Below, in pieces: positions 34,761-44,430 of a stretch of DNA of 64,000 nucleotides. Source of the stretch: Synechococcus lacustris (lineage in GTDB: Bacteria; Cyanobacteriota; Cyanobacteriia; PCC-6307; Cyanobiaceae); assembly GCA_903943975.1 (NCBI GenBank), contig CAJAQB010000002.1, forward strand, positions 1 to 64,000, written 5' to 3'. Each line of letters opens with the position of its first letter. The first letter of the stretch is position 1. Both the position numbers and the translations under genes were made by a program. The notes under the pieces were generated by a model, which was not told the DNA's origin, did not search any database, and worked only from the letters and a program-made list of their open reading frames with translations.

Positions 34761-35652
34761 GGGTTACCCATTCGATGCGCTCGATCTGGCCCAGCGGCCC
34801 CTTGGCTTGGCCATTTAGCTGCACCTGCACCAGGTCGGGGCGGCCGGCGCGCACCTGCAAGCCCAGGCCAAGCGGGAAGCTTTTCGTTCCAGAGAGGTTG
34901 CCTTGGAACAGCCGCTTTTGGCTGGGGAGTTCCCGCACCGCCAACCAAACCGTTTCCTTGCTACTGAGTTGCAGGCTGCTGGCGCTGAGTTTCTGCAGGG
35001 CTGGCAGGGGTTTTGAGAGAGATTTTGGCAGCGGTTTTAGGAGTGTTTTTGGCAGGGACTTTTCAAGTGGCTTTTCAGAAGTCTTCTCAATGGCCTTTTC
35101 AGGCGTCCTTCCACTGGGCTTTACCAGGGATTGCTTTTGCTGACCTGATGGGTTGGGGCCGGCTGGTTGGAGCCTGGGCCGCAGCAGGAACAGCGTGGCG
35201 CCGATCACCCCGATGCCCAGCAGCGCCAGGAGCCCTAGCGGTTTTAGCCAGGGCTTTGGCTTGGGGGTGGTGGCGCTGATCCAGTCGCGGCGGCCCTCCT
35301 CCCTGGGCACATGGGCATTCCCCCGCCGCTCCGCCGCTCGCATCACAGCGCTGGCGGCCGTGCTGGGCTGATCACTGGGGTGCTGGCTGAGCAGTTCCCT
35401 CAGGTCGGCCACCAGGGGGTCTGGATCAAGTTTCAGGGCTTCCGCCAGGCGGCGCAGCTGGGCGACCGCAAAGGCCTGTTCAGGCCAGCGCCCCCGATCG
35501 CCAGTTTCCAGGGCTTCGATCTGGTCTGGGCGCATGTGCAGCCGCTGGGCCAGGGTATTGAGCTCAATTTGCTGGCGCAGCCGTTCCTGCCTAAGGCGGC
35601 CGCCTAGGCTGGCAAGGCTGATCAGGTCAGCGGAAGGATCAGTCGCTGACAC
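34717..35652 (-). CDS. RodZ-like HTH membrane protein
   Basis: A 311-residue protein. N-terminal Xre-type HTH (GGRLRQERLRQQIELNTLAQ, then RLHMRPDQIEALE, residues about 17-45), a single membrane helix (LKPLGLLALLGIGVIGATLF, near 140), then a linker of about 45 residues built of a four-residue pattern (EKPL EKSL PKTL LKPL PKSL SKPL), and a C-terminal beta domain (DUF4115-like, ETVWLAVRELPSQKRLFQG). This is the RodZ plan: a cytoplasmic HTH binding MreB and a periplasmic tail, used in cell-shape control. Confidence 0.88.
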   Translation of the reverse strand: MSATDPSADLISLASLGGRLRQERLRQQIELNTLAQRLHMRPDQIEALETGDRGRWPEQAFAVAQLRRLAEALKLDPDPLVADLRELLSQHPSDQPSTAASAVMRAAERRGNAHVPREEGRRDWISATTPKPKPWLKPLGLLALLGIGVIGATLFLLRPRLQPAGPNPSGQQKQSLVKPSGRTPEKAIEKTSEKPLEKSLPKTLLKPLPKSLSKPLPALQKLSASSLQLSSKETVWLAVRELPSQKRLFQGNLSGTKSFPLGLGLQVRAGRPDLVQVQLNGQAKGPLGQIERIEWVTLKPPTAAPGLAPKP

Positions 35653-35740
35653 CCGGTTAATGGCTCGAGTTGCGCAGATTATCGCGCATTAATGGTACCC
35701 GCCATTGTGGCGGCCAATGCCGTCAGGGAGACGAAAAAAA

Positions 35741-35812
<72 letters not shown>

Positions 35813-35889
35813 GGTAGGCCTGAATCTTACCCCTTGGCGGACCTGCGGCGGCGGCACAGAACAGCGGCACAGAACAGCGGCAAGGAACA

Positions 35890-37257
35890 ATGGAACCTTG
35901 CTGCCCCCAGGCTGTGCGCCAGGTTGATGTGCTGATCGTGGGGGGGGGCGTTTCGGGGACGGCCCTGCTTTTCTGCCTGGCCCGCTACACAGACCTTGGT
36001 TCCCTGCTGTTGCTGGAAAAGGAGCCGGAGTTGGCGGCGATCAACTCCAAGGCCACCAACAACAGCCAAACGATCCACTGCGGAGACATCGAAACCAACT
36101 ACACCCTGGAGAAGGCCCTCAAGGTGAAACGCCGTGCCGACATGCTCGTGCGCTACGGCGAGCTGTTGGCCGAGCCCGAGCGCCAGGGGGTGCTGTTTTC
36201 CTTCCCAAAGATGGTGCTTGGCGTGGGCGCCGAGGAATGCAGTTTCCTGCGCCAGCGGTTCCAGCAGTTCTCGCCCCATTTCCCGGCCATGGAGCTGCTG
36301 GAGGCCGAGGCGATCGCCCGTTGGGAGCCGGCGGTGGCCCTGCTGGAGGGCCAGCCCCGCCCGGAGGAATTGGTGGCCATCGGCATCGCCAACAGTGCCT
36401 CCGCCATTGATTACCGCGCCCTGGCGGAATCCTTTGTGGGCCAGGCCCAGGCCGCCGTGGCTGCTGGCCCGCGGCAGCTAGACCTGCAGCTCAACTGCAA
36501 GGTGGAACAGATTCGCCCCCAAGGGGAGGGCTTCCTGGTGCAGGCGGGGGGGGAAGAGATCGCCGCCCGCTATGTGGTGGTGAGTGCTGGGGCCCACAGC
36601 CTGCTGCTGGCCCAGGCCATGGGCTATGGGCTGGAGTACTCCTGTTTACCGGTGGCTGGCAGCTTCTACTTCACCCCGAAGCTGCTCAACGGCAAGGTGT
36701 ACACCGTGCAAAACGACCAGCTGCCCTTTGCCGCCATCCACGGCGATCCGGATGTGTTGGTGCCAGGCAAGACCCGCTTTGGTCCCACCGCCCTGCTGCT
36801 GCCCTTGCTGGAGCGCTACAACCCGGCCTCGTTCTGGGAGTTTCTGAAGGTGCTGCGCCTTGATGGGGCGGTGTTTGCCGTGTTTTGGCAATTGTTTCGT
36901 GTGGCTGATATCCGTAATTACATCTTTAAGAACCTGTTGTTTGAGGTGCCCTGGTTGCGGCGCTGGTTGTTTCTCCAAGACCTGCGCAAGATCGTGCCCG
37001 GGGCCCAACTCAGCGACCTGCGCTTTGCCGAGGGCTATGGCGGGGTGCGGCCCCAACTTATTGATAAGCGGAATCGCAAGTTGATGCTGGGGGAAGCCCG
37101 CATCGGCACCAGTGCGCCAATTGTTTTCAACGTGACCCCTAGCCCGGGGGGCACCGATTGCCTAGGCAATGCCGAGGAGGACCTGCGGGCGATCGTTAAG
37201 AGCCTGGGCTGTGAGTTCAGGGCCGAGCAGTTTGAGGCGGAGTTGCACGGGGCCTGA
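35890..37257 (+). CDS. mqo: malate:quinone oxidoreductase-like FAD protein
   Basis: A 455-residue flavoprotein. An N-terminal FAD-binding Rossmann motif (VDVLIVGGGVSGTAL), the Mqo-like 'INSKATNNSQTIHCGDIETN' and a C-terminal 'VTPSPGGTDCLGNAEEDLR' region match the Mqo family. Mqo oxidises malate to oxaloacetate and passes electrons to quinone at the membrane. It is slightly shorter than E. coli Mqo (about 548 residues) but close to the cyanobacterial/Helicobacter-type forms. It overlaps the convergent cobM by 41 nt. Confidence 0.85.
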   Translation: MEPCCPQAVRQVDVLIVGGGVSGTALLFCLARYTDLGSLLLLEKEPELAAINSKATNNSQTIHCGDIETNYTLEKALKVKRRADMLVRYGELLAEPERQGVLFSFPKMVLGVGAEECSFLRQRFQQFSPHFPAMELLEAEAIARWEPAVALLEGQPRPEELVAIGIANSASAIDYRALAESFVGQAQAAVAAGPRQLDLQLNCKVEQIRPQGEGFLVQAGGEEIAARYVVVSAGAHSLLLAQAMGYGLEYSCLPVAGSFYFTPKLLNGKVYTVQNDQLPFAAIHGDPDVLVPGKTRFGPTALLLPLLERYNPASFWEFLKVLRLDGAVFAVFWQLFRVADIRNYIFKNLLFEVPWLRRWLFLQDLRKIVPGAQLSDLRFAEGYGGVRPQLIDKRNRKLMLGEARIGTSAPIVFNVTPSPGGTDCLGNAEEDLRAIVKSLGCEFRAEQFEAELHGA

Positions 37258-38008
37258 ATAGGTGGTCATGCTCTGGGCTGTAGAGCTTTGAGCGGGCCAC
37301 CCCCGAGGCGGCCAGGGCCGGACTAACCACATACAGGGTGGTGCGTTCCAGGCCCTGGGCCTGGCTGTAGGCGGCAAGGCCCTGCAGGGGCACCAGCTCC
37401 AGCCGTTGGTCGGGCCAGCTCACCCGATAGCCCACCGCCACCGGCGTATCTGCCGGGTAGTGCTGCAGCAGCACCTGTTCCACCTCGTCCACATGGCGGG
37501 CGCTCAGGTAGAGGCAGAGGGAGGCCCCCAGGGCAGCCAGCCGTTCCAACGACTCCCGCTCCGGGGTGCCGGTGCGGCCGCTGGCGCGGCTGAGCACGAT
37601 GGTTTGCACCAGGCCAGGAATTGTTAGTTCGGCATTCAGGGCGGCGGCGGTGGCCTGGTAGGCGCTGATGCCAGGGATCACCTCCACGGCAATCTCGGCA
37701 TCGGCGAGCCGGGCAATTTGTTCCTGCAGGGCGCCATAGAGGCAGGGGTCGCCGTCGTGGAGGCGCACCACCCGCAGGCCCCTGCGCACCCCGTTGACCA
37801 TGGCCTCAACCAGTTGCTCCAGGGTGAGGTTGCCGCTGCGCAGCCGTTGGCAGGAGGCCGGGGCCAGGGCCACAATTTCAGGGGAGACCAGGGAGTCGGC
37901 CCAGATCAGGAGTTCCGCCTGTTCCACGGCCCTTAGGGCCCGCAGGGTCATCAGGTCTGGGGCGCCGGGGCCGGCGCCAACGATCAAAACTTTTCCGGTG
38001 GCGATCAA
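37217..38008 (-). CDS. cobM: precorrin-4 C11-methyltransferase
   Basis: About 263 residues from TTG 38008, chosen because it overlaps the lgt stop as TTGA and puts [14 protein letters not shown], the SAM-binding loop, right after the start. '[15 protein letters not shown]' and '[20 protein letters not shown]' are class III methyltransferase motifs of the corrin pathway; the closing '[13 protein letters not shown]' is CobM-like. It methylates C11 during cobalamin ring synthesis. Last gene of the petC-petA-lgt-cobM leftward series. Confidence 0.94.
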   Translation of the reverse strand: MIATGKVLIVGAGPGAPDLMTLRALRAVEQAELLIWADSLVSPEIVALAPASCQRLRSGNLTLEQLVEAMVNGVRRGLRVVRLHDGDPCLYGALQEQIARLADAEIAVEVIPGISAYQATAAALNAELTIPGLVQTIVLSRASGRTGTPERESLERLAALGASLCLYLSARHVDEVEQVLLQHYPADTPVAVGYRVSWPDQRLELVPLQGLAAYSQAQGLERTTLYVVSPALAASGVARSKLYSPEHDHLFRPRATPPQTARP

Positions 38009-38877
38009 GTGGGGCGACCTGGGTCGGGGAGGGGGCGGTTTAGGCCATAGAGCCAGGCCAGCCCCGCTGCCCCGAGGAGGGCCAGCAGCAGGCTTACCAG
38101 CTGGGCGATGCGCAGGCAATTGGCTTCGATCAGGCTGCCCCAGAGGCAGAGGGGATCCAGCCTCAAGCCTTCAATCCAGAGGCGGCCGAGGCTGTAGCCG
38201 ATGGCATAAATACAGCTGATCGCACCGGTTTTAAGCAGCGGTTCATTGCTGCCTGCTTGCTTGCGGTTAAACAACACAATCAGCAGCACAAACAGGCCCA
38301 GGTCCCAGAGGGATTCGTAGAGGAAGGTGGGATGGAACCAACTCTGATCAATGAACTGGGCTGGGCGGTTGGCCGCTGGAATCCAGAGCTTCCAGGGCAG
38401 ATTTGTGGGTAGGCCAAAGGCTTCTGAGTTGAAGAAATTGCCCCAGCGGCCGATCGCTTGCCCCAGCACCACCGAGGGCAGCAGCACGTCCAGCAGCGTC
38501 CAGAAGGAGAGCCGCCGCCAGCGACAGAACAGCAGCATCGCCAGGCTGCCGCCGATCAGGGCCCCATGGATGGCGATGCCCCCCTTCCAGATCTCCAGGG
38601 CTTCCAGCCAGTTGATCTGGTACTGGCGCCATTCAAATAAGACGTAATAAAGCCTTGCCCCCAGCACAGCGGCCAGCACCAGCAGCGGCAGCAGATCAGC
38701 GATCAAGCCGCCATCAAGGCCGCGGGCCTTGGCCAGTTTTGTGGAGATCCAAAGACCGAGCAGCACCGCCAGGGCAATCAGCAGGCCATACCAACGGATT
38801 ACCAGGGGACCGAACTCCACCAGCAGCGGTCCCGGGGACTGGAACACTGCAAACAACCCGGCCAGGAGGGGGGGCAT
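38005..38877 (-). CDS. lgt: phosphatidylglycerol-prolipoprotein diacylglyceryl transferase
   Basis: A 290-residue protein with seven hydrophobic segments. '[17 protein letters not shown]', '[12 protein letters not shown]' (with the essential His) and '[15 protein letters not shown]' (Arg, Asn) are the Lgt signatures. It adds diacylglycerol to the lipobox Cys of exported lipoproteins, such as the ones encoded at 15.6, 17.9 and 56.1 kb. It lies 4 nt downstream of petA and overlaps cobM. Confidence 0.96.
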   Translation of the reverse strand: MPPLLAGLFAVFQSPGPLLVEFGPLVIRWYGLLIALAVLLGLWISTKLAKARGLDGGLIADLLPLLVLAAVLGARLYYVLFEWRQYQINWLEALEIWKGGIAIHGALIGGSLAMLLFCRWRRLSFWTLLDVLLPSVVLGQAIGRWGNFFNSEAFGLPTNLPWKLWIPAANRPAQFIDQSWFHPTFLYESLWDLGLFVLLIVLFNRKQAGSNEPLLKTGAISCIYAIGYSLGRLWIEGLRLDPLCLWGSLIEANCLRIAQLVSLLLALLGAAGLAWLYGLNRPLPDPGRPT

Positions 38878-38881
38878 CAGC

Positions 38882-39814
38882 TCAGATGCCCTCGGAGGCT
38901 TGCACCTTTTCGTACTGCTTCTTCTTCAGCACCAACATGATCTGGGCCAGGGCCACCGCCGCCAGGAAGGCGAGCAGGCCATAGAGGCGCACAGGGTTCT
39001 GGAGCACCACTTCCACATCCAGCTGGCCAAAGCCACCGACGTTGGGGTCGTTGGTGAGGGGGGCACCGGCCACCAGCACATCCCCCTGCTTCACCAGCAG
39101 TTCAGGGCCGGCGGGGATCGTTTCATCCACGCTGCTGCCATCGGCCTTTTGGATGGTCACCACCGAAGCGCCCTTGTCGTCGCTGCTGATGGCGGTCACA
39201 TTGCCGGCAACGGAAGCTGTGAACTGACCGTTGTTGGTCTTTTCGCCGGTGGGGGTTACTTGGCCGCGGCCGCGGTTGCCACCAACGTGGAGCTGGTATT
39301 TACCGAAATGAATTGAAGAATCGGTTGCCGGATCGGGGGAGAGGATCGGGAAAACGATTTCGCGGTGCTGGTCACCGGGCAGCGGACCCACCAAAAGGAT
39401 GTTGGGTTGAGTGTCGCTGTATTGGGTGTAATAAATGCCCTTGGTTTCTTCCTTGAGCTCGTCGCTGAGCCGCTCCTGGGGGGCAAGGGTGAAGCCATCG
39501 GGGAGCATCACCACTGCGCCCACGTTCAGGCCGCTGCGGCTGCCATCACCAGAAACTTGCTGAATGGCAGTGTCATAGGGGATTTCAACCACTGCCTTAA
39601 ACACCGTGTCTGGGAAGACCGCCTGGGGCACTTCGGCCAGGGTGGCTTTCTTGGCCAGGTGACAGTTGGCGCAAACCAACTTGCCGGTGGCTTCCCGGGG
39701 GTTGTCGTAGTTCTGCTGGGCGTAGAAGGGATAGGCCCAGCTGGCCTGGGGCCCAAAGAGCAGGGCGGTGGCCACCAGCAGGGAGCTCAGCAGCAGGGAG
39801 AGGGAACGGCGCAT
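38882..39814 (-). CDS. petA: cytochrome f
   Basis: A 310-residue precursor. Signal peptide 1-27 (ending SWA), so the mature protein begins Y28-P-F-Y, whose amino group is the axial haem ligand. The covalent haem site is C48-A-N-C51-H52. A large lumenal beta domain and one C-terminal helix ([20 protein letters not shown]) with a basic stromal tail follow. It takes electrons from the Rieske protein in the b6f complex and passes them to plastocyanin or cytochrome c6. Co-transcribed with petC, 42 nt upstream. Confidence 0.98.
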   Translation of the reverse strand: MRRSLSLLLSSLLVATALLFGPQASWAYPFYAQQNYDNPREATGKLVCANCHLAKKATLAEVPQAVFPDTVFKAVVEIPYDTAIQQVSGDGSRSGLNVGAVVMLPDGFTLAPQERLSDELKEETKGIYYTQYSDTQPNILLVGPLPGDQHREIVFPILSPDPATDSSIHFGKYQLHVGGNRGRGQVTPTGEKTNNGQFTASVAGNVTAISSDDKGASVVTIQKADGSSVDETIPAGPELLVKQGDVLVAGAPLTNDPNVGGFGQLDVEVVLQNPVRLYGLLAFLAAVALAQIMLVLKKKQYEKVQASEGI

Positions 39815-39856
39815 CGGAAGGCAGGGACGGTGCGGGAAGGAATCAGGCGGAAATGA

Positions 39857-40393
39857 TCAGGCCCACCAGGGCTTCTCGCCATTGCGGAAGTCGGTTTCGG
39901 TCCAGGGGGAGAGGAAGACGTTGTCGTTCTCCACGGCCACATGGGCGAGGGCGAGCGAGAGGGGGGCGGGGCCTCGCACCACCTTGCCGGTGCTGTCGTA
40001 CTGGCTGCCGTGGCAAGGGCACATAAATTTATTGGCGCCGCTGTTCCAGGGCACCACGCAGCCCAGGTGGGTGCAGATGGCGTTGATGCCGTAGCTGCCG
40101 ATGGCGGCGGGGCCCTCAACGATCAGGTAGGTGGGGTCCCCCTTGAGCCCTTGCACCAGGCTGCGGTCCCCTTCGTTGTGGCTGGCTAGCCAGCCGCTGG
40201 CGGTAACCACATTGCCCAGTTCATCCTTGGCGGTGCTGGCACCGCCACTACCGATGGCCTTGGGGGGGATGAAGTAGTTCACCACTGGATAAAGGGCCCC
40301 CAGGGCAACGCCGGTGACCGATCCGAAGGTCAGCAGGTTCATGAACTGCCGACGGCCCATTCCGGGAACGTCATTCGCCGAGATCTGGGTCAT
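39857..40393 (-). CDS. petC: cytochrome b6f Rieske iron-sulfur protein
   Basis: A 178-residue protein from [20 protein letters not shown] (an ATG 12 nt upstream is less likely). The N-terminal helix is preceded by GRRQF, a twin-arginine signal, in keeping with TAT insertion of Rieske proteins; tatC is the next gene upstream. Cluster ligands are in CTHLGC and CPCHGSQYD. It oxidises plastoquinol at the Qo site and reduces cytochrome f. First gene of petCA. Confidence 0.98.
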   Translation of the reverse strand: MTQISANDVPGMGRRQFMNLLTFGSVTGVALGALYPVVNYFIPPKAIGSGGASTAKDELGNVVTASGWLASHNEGDRSLVQGLKGDPTYLIVEGPAAIGSYGINAICTHLGCVVPWNSGANKFMCPCHGSQYDSTGKVVRGPAPLSLALAHVAVENDNVFLSPWTETDFRNGEKPWWA

Positions 40394-40477
40394 GGGGGGG
40401 CGCACCGCCTCAGGTGCCGCCCATTATGAACCTTTCCCGGCCGGTAACGCTTTGCAACGGCTGGCCTGGCGCCGGCC

Positions 40478-41260
40478 TTAGGCGTGCTCCTGGGGCCGCA
40501 GGCGTTCGGTGAGGGCCACCAGCCCCACCCCCAGCAGAAACAGGGCGCAGATCGCCCCGCTTAGCAACAACATCGTTACCGGATCGGTGGAGGGGGTGAG
40601 CACGGCGCCGGCCACCGCCGATAGCAACACCACCAGCCGCCAACTGGCCAGCATCTGCCGGGAACGCACCAGCCCCAGGGCCCCCAGCAGCAGCTGCAGC
40701 ACCGGCAGCTCAAAGGCCAAACCCGTGGCCACCATCAGCAGCAGTACAAAGTCGAGGTAGCGCTCGATCGACCAGATCGGTTCCACCACATCAGCCCCGT
40801 AGCTCACCAGAAAGCGCAGGGCGGCCGGCACCAGGGCCCACCAGGCAAAGGCCAGCCCCGCCAGGAACAGCACGGCCGAGGCGGCCACGGCGGGGGCCAC
40901 CAGCCGTCGTTCCCGGCGGCTCAAGCCAGGCAACACAAAACCAAGGCCTTCGTAGAGGGCGTAGGGCAGGGCCAAGGTGAGCCCGGCATAGCCCGCCACC
41001 TTTAGAGACACAAAAAGATATTCACCGGGGGCCAGCTGCAGGAAACGGATGCCCTGGGCCGGCTCCTCCAGCAGTTTCACCAGCGGTCGCACCCAGATCA
41101 GGCAGAGGCCCGCGCCCGCCACTACAGCGGCCAGGCTGCGCAACAGCCGCCAGCGCAGTTCCTCCAGGTGGTCCACAAAGCTCATCTCCACCTCCCCGGG
41201 GAAGTCGGGCTCCCGGGGGGCTTCCCCGGCGGCGGTGGGCAGGCTGTCCAGCGAAGTCAT
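40478..41260 (-). CDS. tatC: twin-arginine translocase subunit TatC
   Basis: A 260-residue protein with six hydrophobic segments and the conserved N-terminal 'SFVDHLEELRWRLLRSL' that recognises the RR signal. It forms the receptor part of the TAT pathway moving folded proteins across the plasma and thylakoid membranes. The neighbour petC is a likely client. The start overlaps the rqcH-like gene stop (ATGA), and 84 bp separate it from petC. Confidence 0.95.
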   Translation of the reverse strand: MTSLDSLPTAAGEAPREPDFPGEVEMSFVDHLEELRWRLLRSLAAVVAGAGLCLIWVRPLVKLLEEPAQGIRFLQLAPGEYLFVSLKVAGYAGLTLALPYALYEGLGFVLPGLSRRERRLVAPAVAASAVLFLAGLAFAWWALVPAALRFLVSYGADVVEPIWSIERYLDFVLLLMVATGLAFELPVLQLLLGALGLVRSRQMLASWRLVVLLSAVAGAVLTPSTDPVTMLLLSGAICALFLLGVGLVALTERLRPQEHA

Positions 41261-43029
41261 TGCCCCAGGCTAGGTAGCAGTGGTTTGGCCCGATCCGGTT
41301 CCCCCCAGAGAATCTCGCCAGGGCCGTGGCGCACTAGGCCGGCGGCCAGGCCCGGGATCCGCTGCAGCTGCTCCACCGGCACCATCACCACCGGCACCCG
41401 CCGGTTGCCGCGGCTGCGGCTGAAATGGGCGGCCAGGTCGGCGGCGGCGGCCAGGTCAGCTTCGCCCGCCACCCCTTCGGAACCCTTGAGCACCACATGG
41501 CTGCCGGGTTGTTCCTGGGCGTGGAACCACCAGTCCCCCTTGCGGGCCTGGCGGAAGCTGATCCAGTCGTTTTGGCGGTGGTTGCGACCCACCAGCAGCC
41601 GCAACCCCCCAGGGCTGAGTAACTCCAGGGGTTGGGGGCTGTGTTGGGCTGGGGCACTGCGGCGCCGGCTGAGGCCCTTGGTTTGCTGGAAGGGCAACAA
41701 ATCTTCCGCCAGGGCCTCCAGCAGGGCTTCCTCCTCAGCGCCGCTATCGCCGCTCAGCTCCAGTTGCAGCTGGCTATTTTCCAGCAGTTGCAAGCGCTGG
41801 CGGTGGTGCTCCAGCCGCGGTTGGATCGCCTCCACCGAACGGCGCAGTTTTTGGGCCCGCTTGTAAAACTTTTGGGCCTGGGTCACCAGGCTGAGCTGGG
41901 GGTCGAGCTTTAGGTCCAGTTTTTCGCCGGTTTCTGGGTCTTCGAGCCGCAGTTTTTTGTGGCCGCTGCTGGCCACATCGGGCCTACAGAACAGCAGATC
42001 CCCCTGCCGTTGCAACAGTGCCTCCCCCCCGGTGTTACCCAGCAGCTCTTGCTGGTGTTGGAGCTCACGGTTTTCGCGGGCAATCAATTGGCTGAGCTGT
42101 TGGCCCAAGCGTTGGCGCCTTTGCTGGCAGCGGCTCCGCAGGCCGGCTTCGCCGTAGTAGCGGGCCAGGGCCAGGTTCAGCTCCAGGGGCTGTTGCTGGG
42201 GTTTGGTCTCGGTTTCGATCTCGGGCTTGCTGCCGCCAACGTTTGTGTGCCAGCAGCGGTAGCCGCTGCGCCAGGGCCCAAAGCTGAAACTGCCTTTTTC
42301 CCAGCTTTCCAGCCAGGACCTCCAGGCCAGGTTTAAGCGGGCCCATTCCTCGGGGTTGAGGCTTTGCACCGGGAGGTTGGCTTCGAGGCCGGCATCCTCC
42401 AGCAGCTGGTCCCGCAGGGCTGGACTCAGCCCCCGGTAGCTCTGGCCTAGGGCCTGGCCCAGCGGTTGGGGCAGCAGGGCGAGGCGGGCCCGCCATTGGG
42501 GCTCCGTTTCGCTGAGGCTGGGCAGGGCCCCCTGGAGCGCTGGGGGCGGGCTGTAGCGGTCGCCGGTGGCGATCGGCCGTAGCCGCGACTGGTGTTCGCG
42601 CACCTGGCGGCCGGTGGCGATCACCTGCAACTGCTCATCGAGCAGGAAGAGGTTGCTGTGGCGGCCCATCAGTTCCACCACCAGTTCCCGGCGCAGCTCC
42701 CCCCCCGGCCGTTCGGCAAAACCAAGGCGCAACACCCGTTCCCAGGGGGGTTGCTCCAGTTGCACCAGGGCGAGGCCGCCGAGGCCGTGCTGCAACTGCT
42801 GGGCCAGGGTGCTGCCCTCCCCCTGGCGCGGCGGGGGCGGGATGGCATGGAAGCGGGGACAATCGGCCTGCCAGTGCAATTCCAGCCAGAGCTTTTGCTC
42901 CAGGGTGCGAAACCCCAGCTGCAGCCCTTGGGGCTGGGGTTGCTGGGCCTTTTCAAAGCGGGCCGGCAGCAACAGGGGGCTGAGTTCCGTGACCACGGCC
43001 CGCAGGCTGGTGGTGTCTTGGGGTTGCAT
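41257..43029 (-). CDS. rqcH: RqcH/NFACT-family protein (ribosome quality control)
   Basis: A 590-residue protein from ATG 43029 ([16 protein letters not shown]). The order is NFACT-N ([14 protein letters not shown]), helical coiled-coil middle (about 290-440), and NFACT-R C-terminal domain ([20 protein letters not shown], then [14 protein letters not shown]). Bacterial RqcH binds stalled 50S subunits with tRNA-Ala and adds Ala tails marking the chain for decay. Older annotation as fibronectin-binding protein is usually misleading. Divergent from gmk; overlaps tatC by 4 nt. Confidence 0.92.
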   Translation of the reverse strand: MQPQDTTSLRAVVTELSPLLLPARFEKAQQPQPQGLQLGFRTLEQKLWLELHWQADCPRFHAIPPPPRQGEGSTLAQQLQHGLGGLALVQLEQPPWERVLRLGFAERPGGELRRELVVELMGRHSNLFLLDEQLQVIATGRQVREHQSRLRPIATGDRYSPPPALQGALPSLSETEPQWRARLALLPQPLGQALGQSYRGLSPALRDQLLEDAGLEANLPVQSLNPEEWARLNLAWRSWLESWEKGSFSFGPWRSGYRCWHTNVGGSKPEIETETKPQQQPLELNLALARYYGEAGLRSRCQQRRQRLGQQLSQLIARENRELQHQQELLGNTGGEALLQRQGDLLFCRPDVASSGHKKLRLEDPETGEKLDLKLDPQLSLVTQAQKFYKRAQKLRRSVEAIQPRLEHHRQRLQLLENSQLQLELSGDSGAEEEALLEALAEDLLPFQQTKGLSRRRSAPAQHSPQPLELLSPGGLRLLVGRNHRQNDWISFRQARKGDWWFHAQEQPGSHVVLKGSEGVAGEADLAAAADLAAHFSRSRGNRRVPVVMVPVEQLQRIPGLAAGLVRHGPGEILWGEPDRAKPLLPSLGQ

Positions 43030-43102
43030 CGCCCCATGCTGCCCTGGGCGATGCTGGCTGGCCTTAGTTTCTTGGGCAACTTGGCTTTGCCCGCGCCTAT
43101 CG

Positions 43103-43669
43103 ATGCCGATTGCCCCTGATTCCCCAAGGCTCACGGTGCTCACTGGCCCCAGCGGGGTGGGTAAGGGCACCCTGGTGACGGCCCTGAGGCAGCAGCACCC
43201 CGAGTTGTGGCTGTCGGTGTCTGCCACCACCCGGGCACCCCGGGCGGGGGAAGAGGAGGGGGTGCATTACTTCTTCCATAGCCCCGAGAGTTTTGAGGCC
43301 CTGGCCCAGGCCGGTGGCTTTCTGGAGTGGGCCAGTTTTGCCGGCAACAGCTATGGCACCCCGCGGGGGCCGGTGGAGGCCCAGCTGGCGGCTGGGGTGC
43401 CGGTGTTGTTGGAAATTGAACTGGAGGGGGCCCGCCAGGTGCGGCGCAACTGGCCCCAGGCCTTTCAGATTTTCCTGAAACCCCCCTCCCTGGAGGAATT
43501 GGAACGGCGCATCCGCGGTCGGGGCACCGAAACGGAGGCGGCGATCCAGCGGCGCTTGGAGCGGGCCAGCGAAGAGCTGCAGGCGGAGGCGGAATTTGAT
43601 GCCGTGGTGGAAAACAGTGACCTGGCCAAGGCCTTGGCGGAGTTGGAACGGCTGATCGGCCTGGCGTAG
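43103..43669 (+). CDS. gmk: guanylate kinase
   Basis: A 188-residue kinase from ATG 43103. P-loop '[13 protein letters not shown]', GMP-binding '[19 protein letters not shown]' and lid '[17 protein letters not shown]' are complete. It phosphorylates GMP to GDP for nucleotide supply. An upstream extension of the frame runs antisense to rqcH and is ignored. Convergent with psaJ. Confidence 0.97.
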   Translation: MPIAPDSPRLTVLTGPSGVGKGTLVTALRQQHPELWLSVSATTRAPRAGEEEGVHYFFHSPESFEALAQAGGFLEWASFAGNSYGTPRGPVEAQLAAGVPVLLEIELEGARQVRRNWPQAFQIFLKPPSLEELERRIRGRGTETEAAIQRRLERASEELQAEAEFDAVVENSDLAKALAELERLIGLA

Positions 43670-43683
43670 GAAAAAATAGCCAC

Positions 43684-43706
43684 AAAAAAAGGCCATGAAA
43701 ATGGCC
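43684..43706 (-). terminator. second rho-independent terminator of psaF-psaJ
   Basis: Read leftward: stem GGCCAT, loop TTTC, stem ATGGCC (43706-43691), followed at once by seven T (43690-43684). It lies behind the first psaFJ terminator, as a backup. Confidence 0.8.
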
Positions 43707-43708
43707 AT

Positions 43709-43735
43709 AAAAAAACCGGTGGCTAAGCACCGGTT
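43709..43735 (-). terminator. first rho-independent terminator of psaF-psaJ
   Basis: Read leftward: 8-bp stem AACCGGTG, loop CTTAGC, CACCGGTT (43735-43714), followed by T7 (overlapping the stem end, 43715-43709). It is 25 nt behind the psaJ stop. Confidence 0.88.
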
Positions 43736-43759
43736 GGAAGGATTGAACTGAATCCAGCC

Positions 43760-43876
43760 TTAGAGGGGGTGGAAGAGCAGGTCAGGGAAGAAGCGGTTGA
43801 ATTCGATCAGAATCCCGGCCGTGATTGTGAACCAGATCGCGGCGAACACCGGGGCTGTGGTCAGGAACTTTTTCAT
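43760..43876 (-). CDS. psaJ: photosystem I reaction centre subunit IX
   Basis: A 38-residue protein, too short for most ORF lists: [20 protein letters not shown], then [18 protein letters not shown]. One membrane helix with the conserved [13 protein letters not shown] and IEFNRFFPD parts. PsaJ sits next to PsaF in photosystem I and stabilises it and nearby chlorophylls. It starts 18 nt after the psaF stop and is closed by two terminators. Confidence 0.97.
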   Translation of the reverse strand: MKKFLTTAPVFAAIWFTITAGILIEFNRFFPDLLFHPL

Positions 43877-43894
43877 GGATGGTCAACCGCTGGG

Positions 43895-44371
43895 TCAGCG
43901 GGGGGAAACGGTGACGTGGTTGTCGGGGGCCGTGAGCTTGTTGCTGGCGAACTCTTTGAAGGCAGCAAGCGGCCAAGTGGCGGCAGCCAGGGTGCTCTTG
44001 AACGCCAGGGGAAGGTCGATCTGGATCTCCTTCGTAGCGGCGTCTTTACCCTTGATCGCCAGCAGATAGGTACGACCGGCCCAGCCGATGGTCCCAGCGA
44101 TGTAGAGGAAGGCGATGCCAGGGATGGTGAAATCGCCGGCATGGTCTAAACGACCATCCACGATCAGGTGGGGCAGGCCATCAGTGCCACATACAGCTTG
44201 GCTGTAACGGGCAAAGCGGGCTTCGGCCTGGGGGGTTTTGGCCCCTGCGGCCCGTTGCTGGAAGCGGGCGTTTTCGCTGCAGGGGGTCAGCCCTGCCACG
44301 TCAGCGTGGGCCAACGGCGCGAAGCCGAAGAGGAGAAAGCCGGAAAGAAGAACGGCGAAGAGTCGTCGCAT
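43895..44371 (-). CDS. psaF: photosystem I reaction centre subunit III
   Basis: A 158-residue precursor from ATG 44371 ([20 protein letters not shown]); the open frame continues far upstream antisense to tsaD and is ignored. Signal peptide ends AHA, the mature protein starts [21 protein letters not shown] paired Cys (TPCSEN, AVCGTDG), the lumenal domain and one main helix ([20 protein letters not shown]) follow. PsaF takes part in docking of plastocyanin or cytochrome c6. Co-transcribed with psaJ; divergent from tsaD with 59 bp between. Confidence 0.97.
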   Translation of the reverse strand: MRRLFAVLLSGFLLFGFAPLAHADVAGLTPCSENARFQQRAAGAKTPQAEARFARYSQAVCGTDGLPHLIVDGRLDHAGDFTIPGIAFLYIAGTIGWAGRTYLLAIKGKDAATKEIQIDLPLAFKSTLAAATWPLAAFKEFASNKLTAPDNHVTVSPR

Positions 44372-44430
44372 GATGGGCAGTGCCGCTCCGCGGTTGCTGT
44401 GGGGAGAATAGTTGCACTTCCCCCAGCCTG

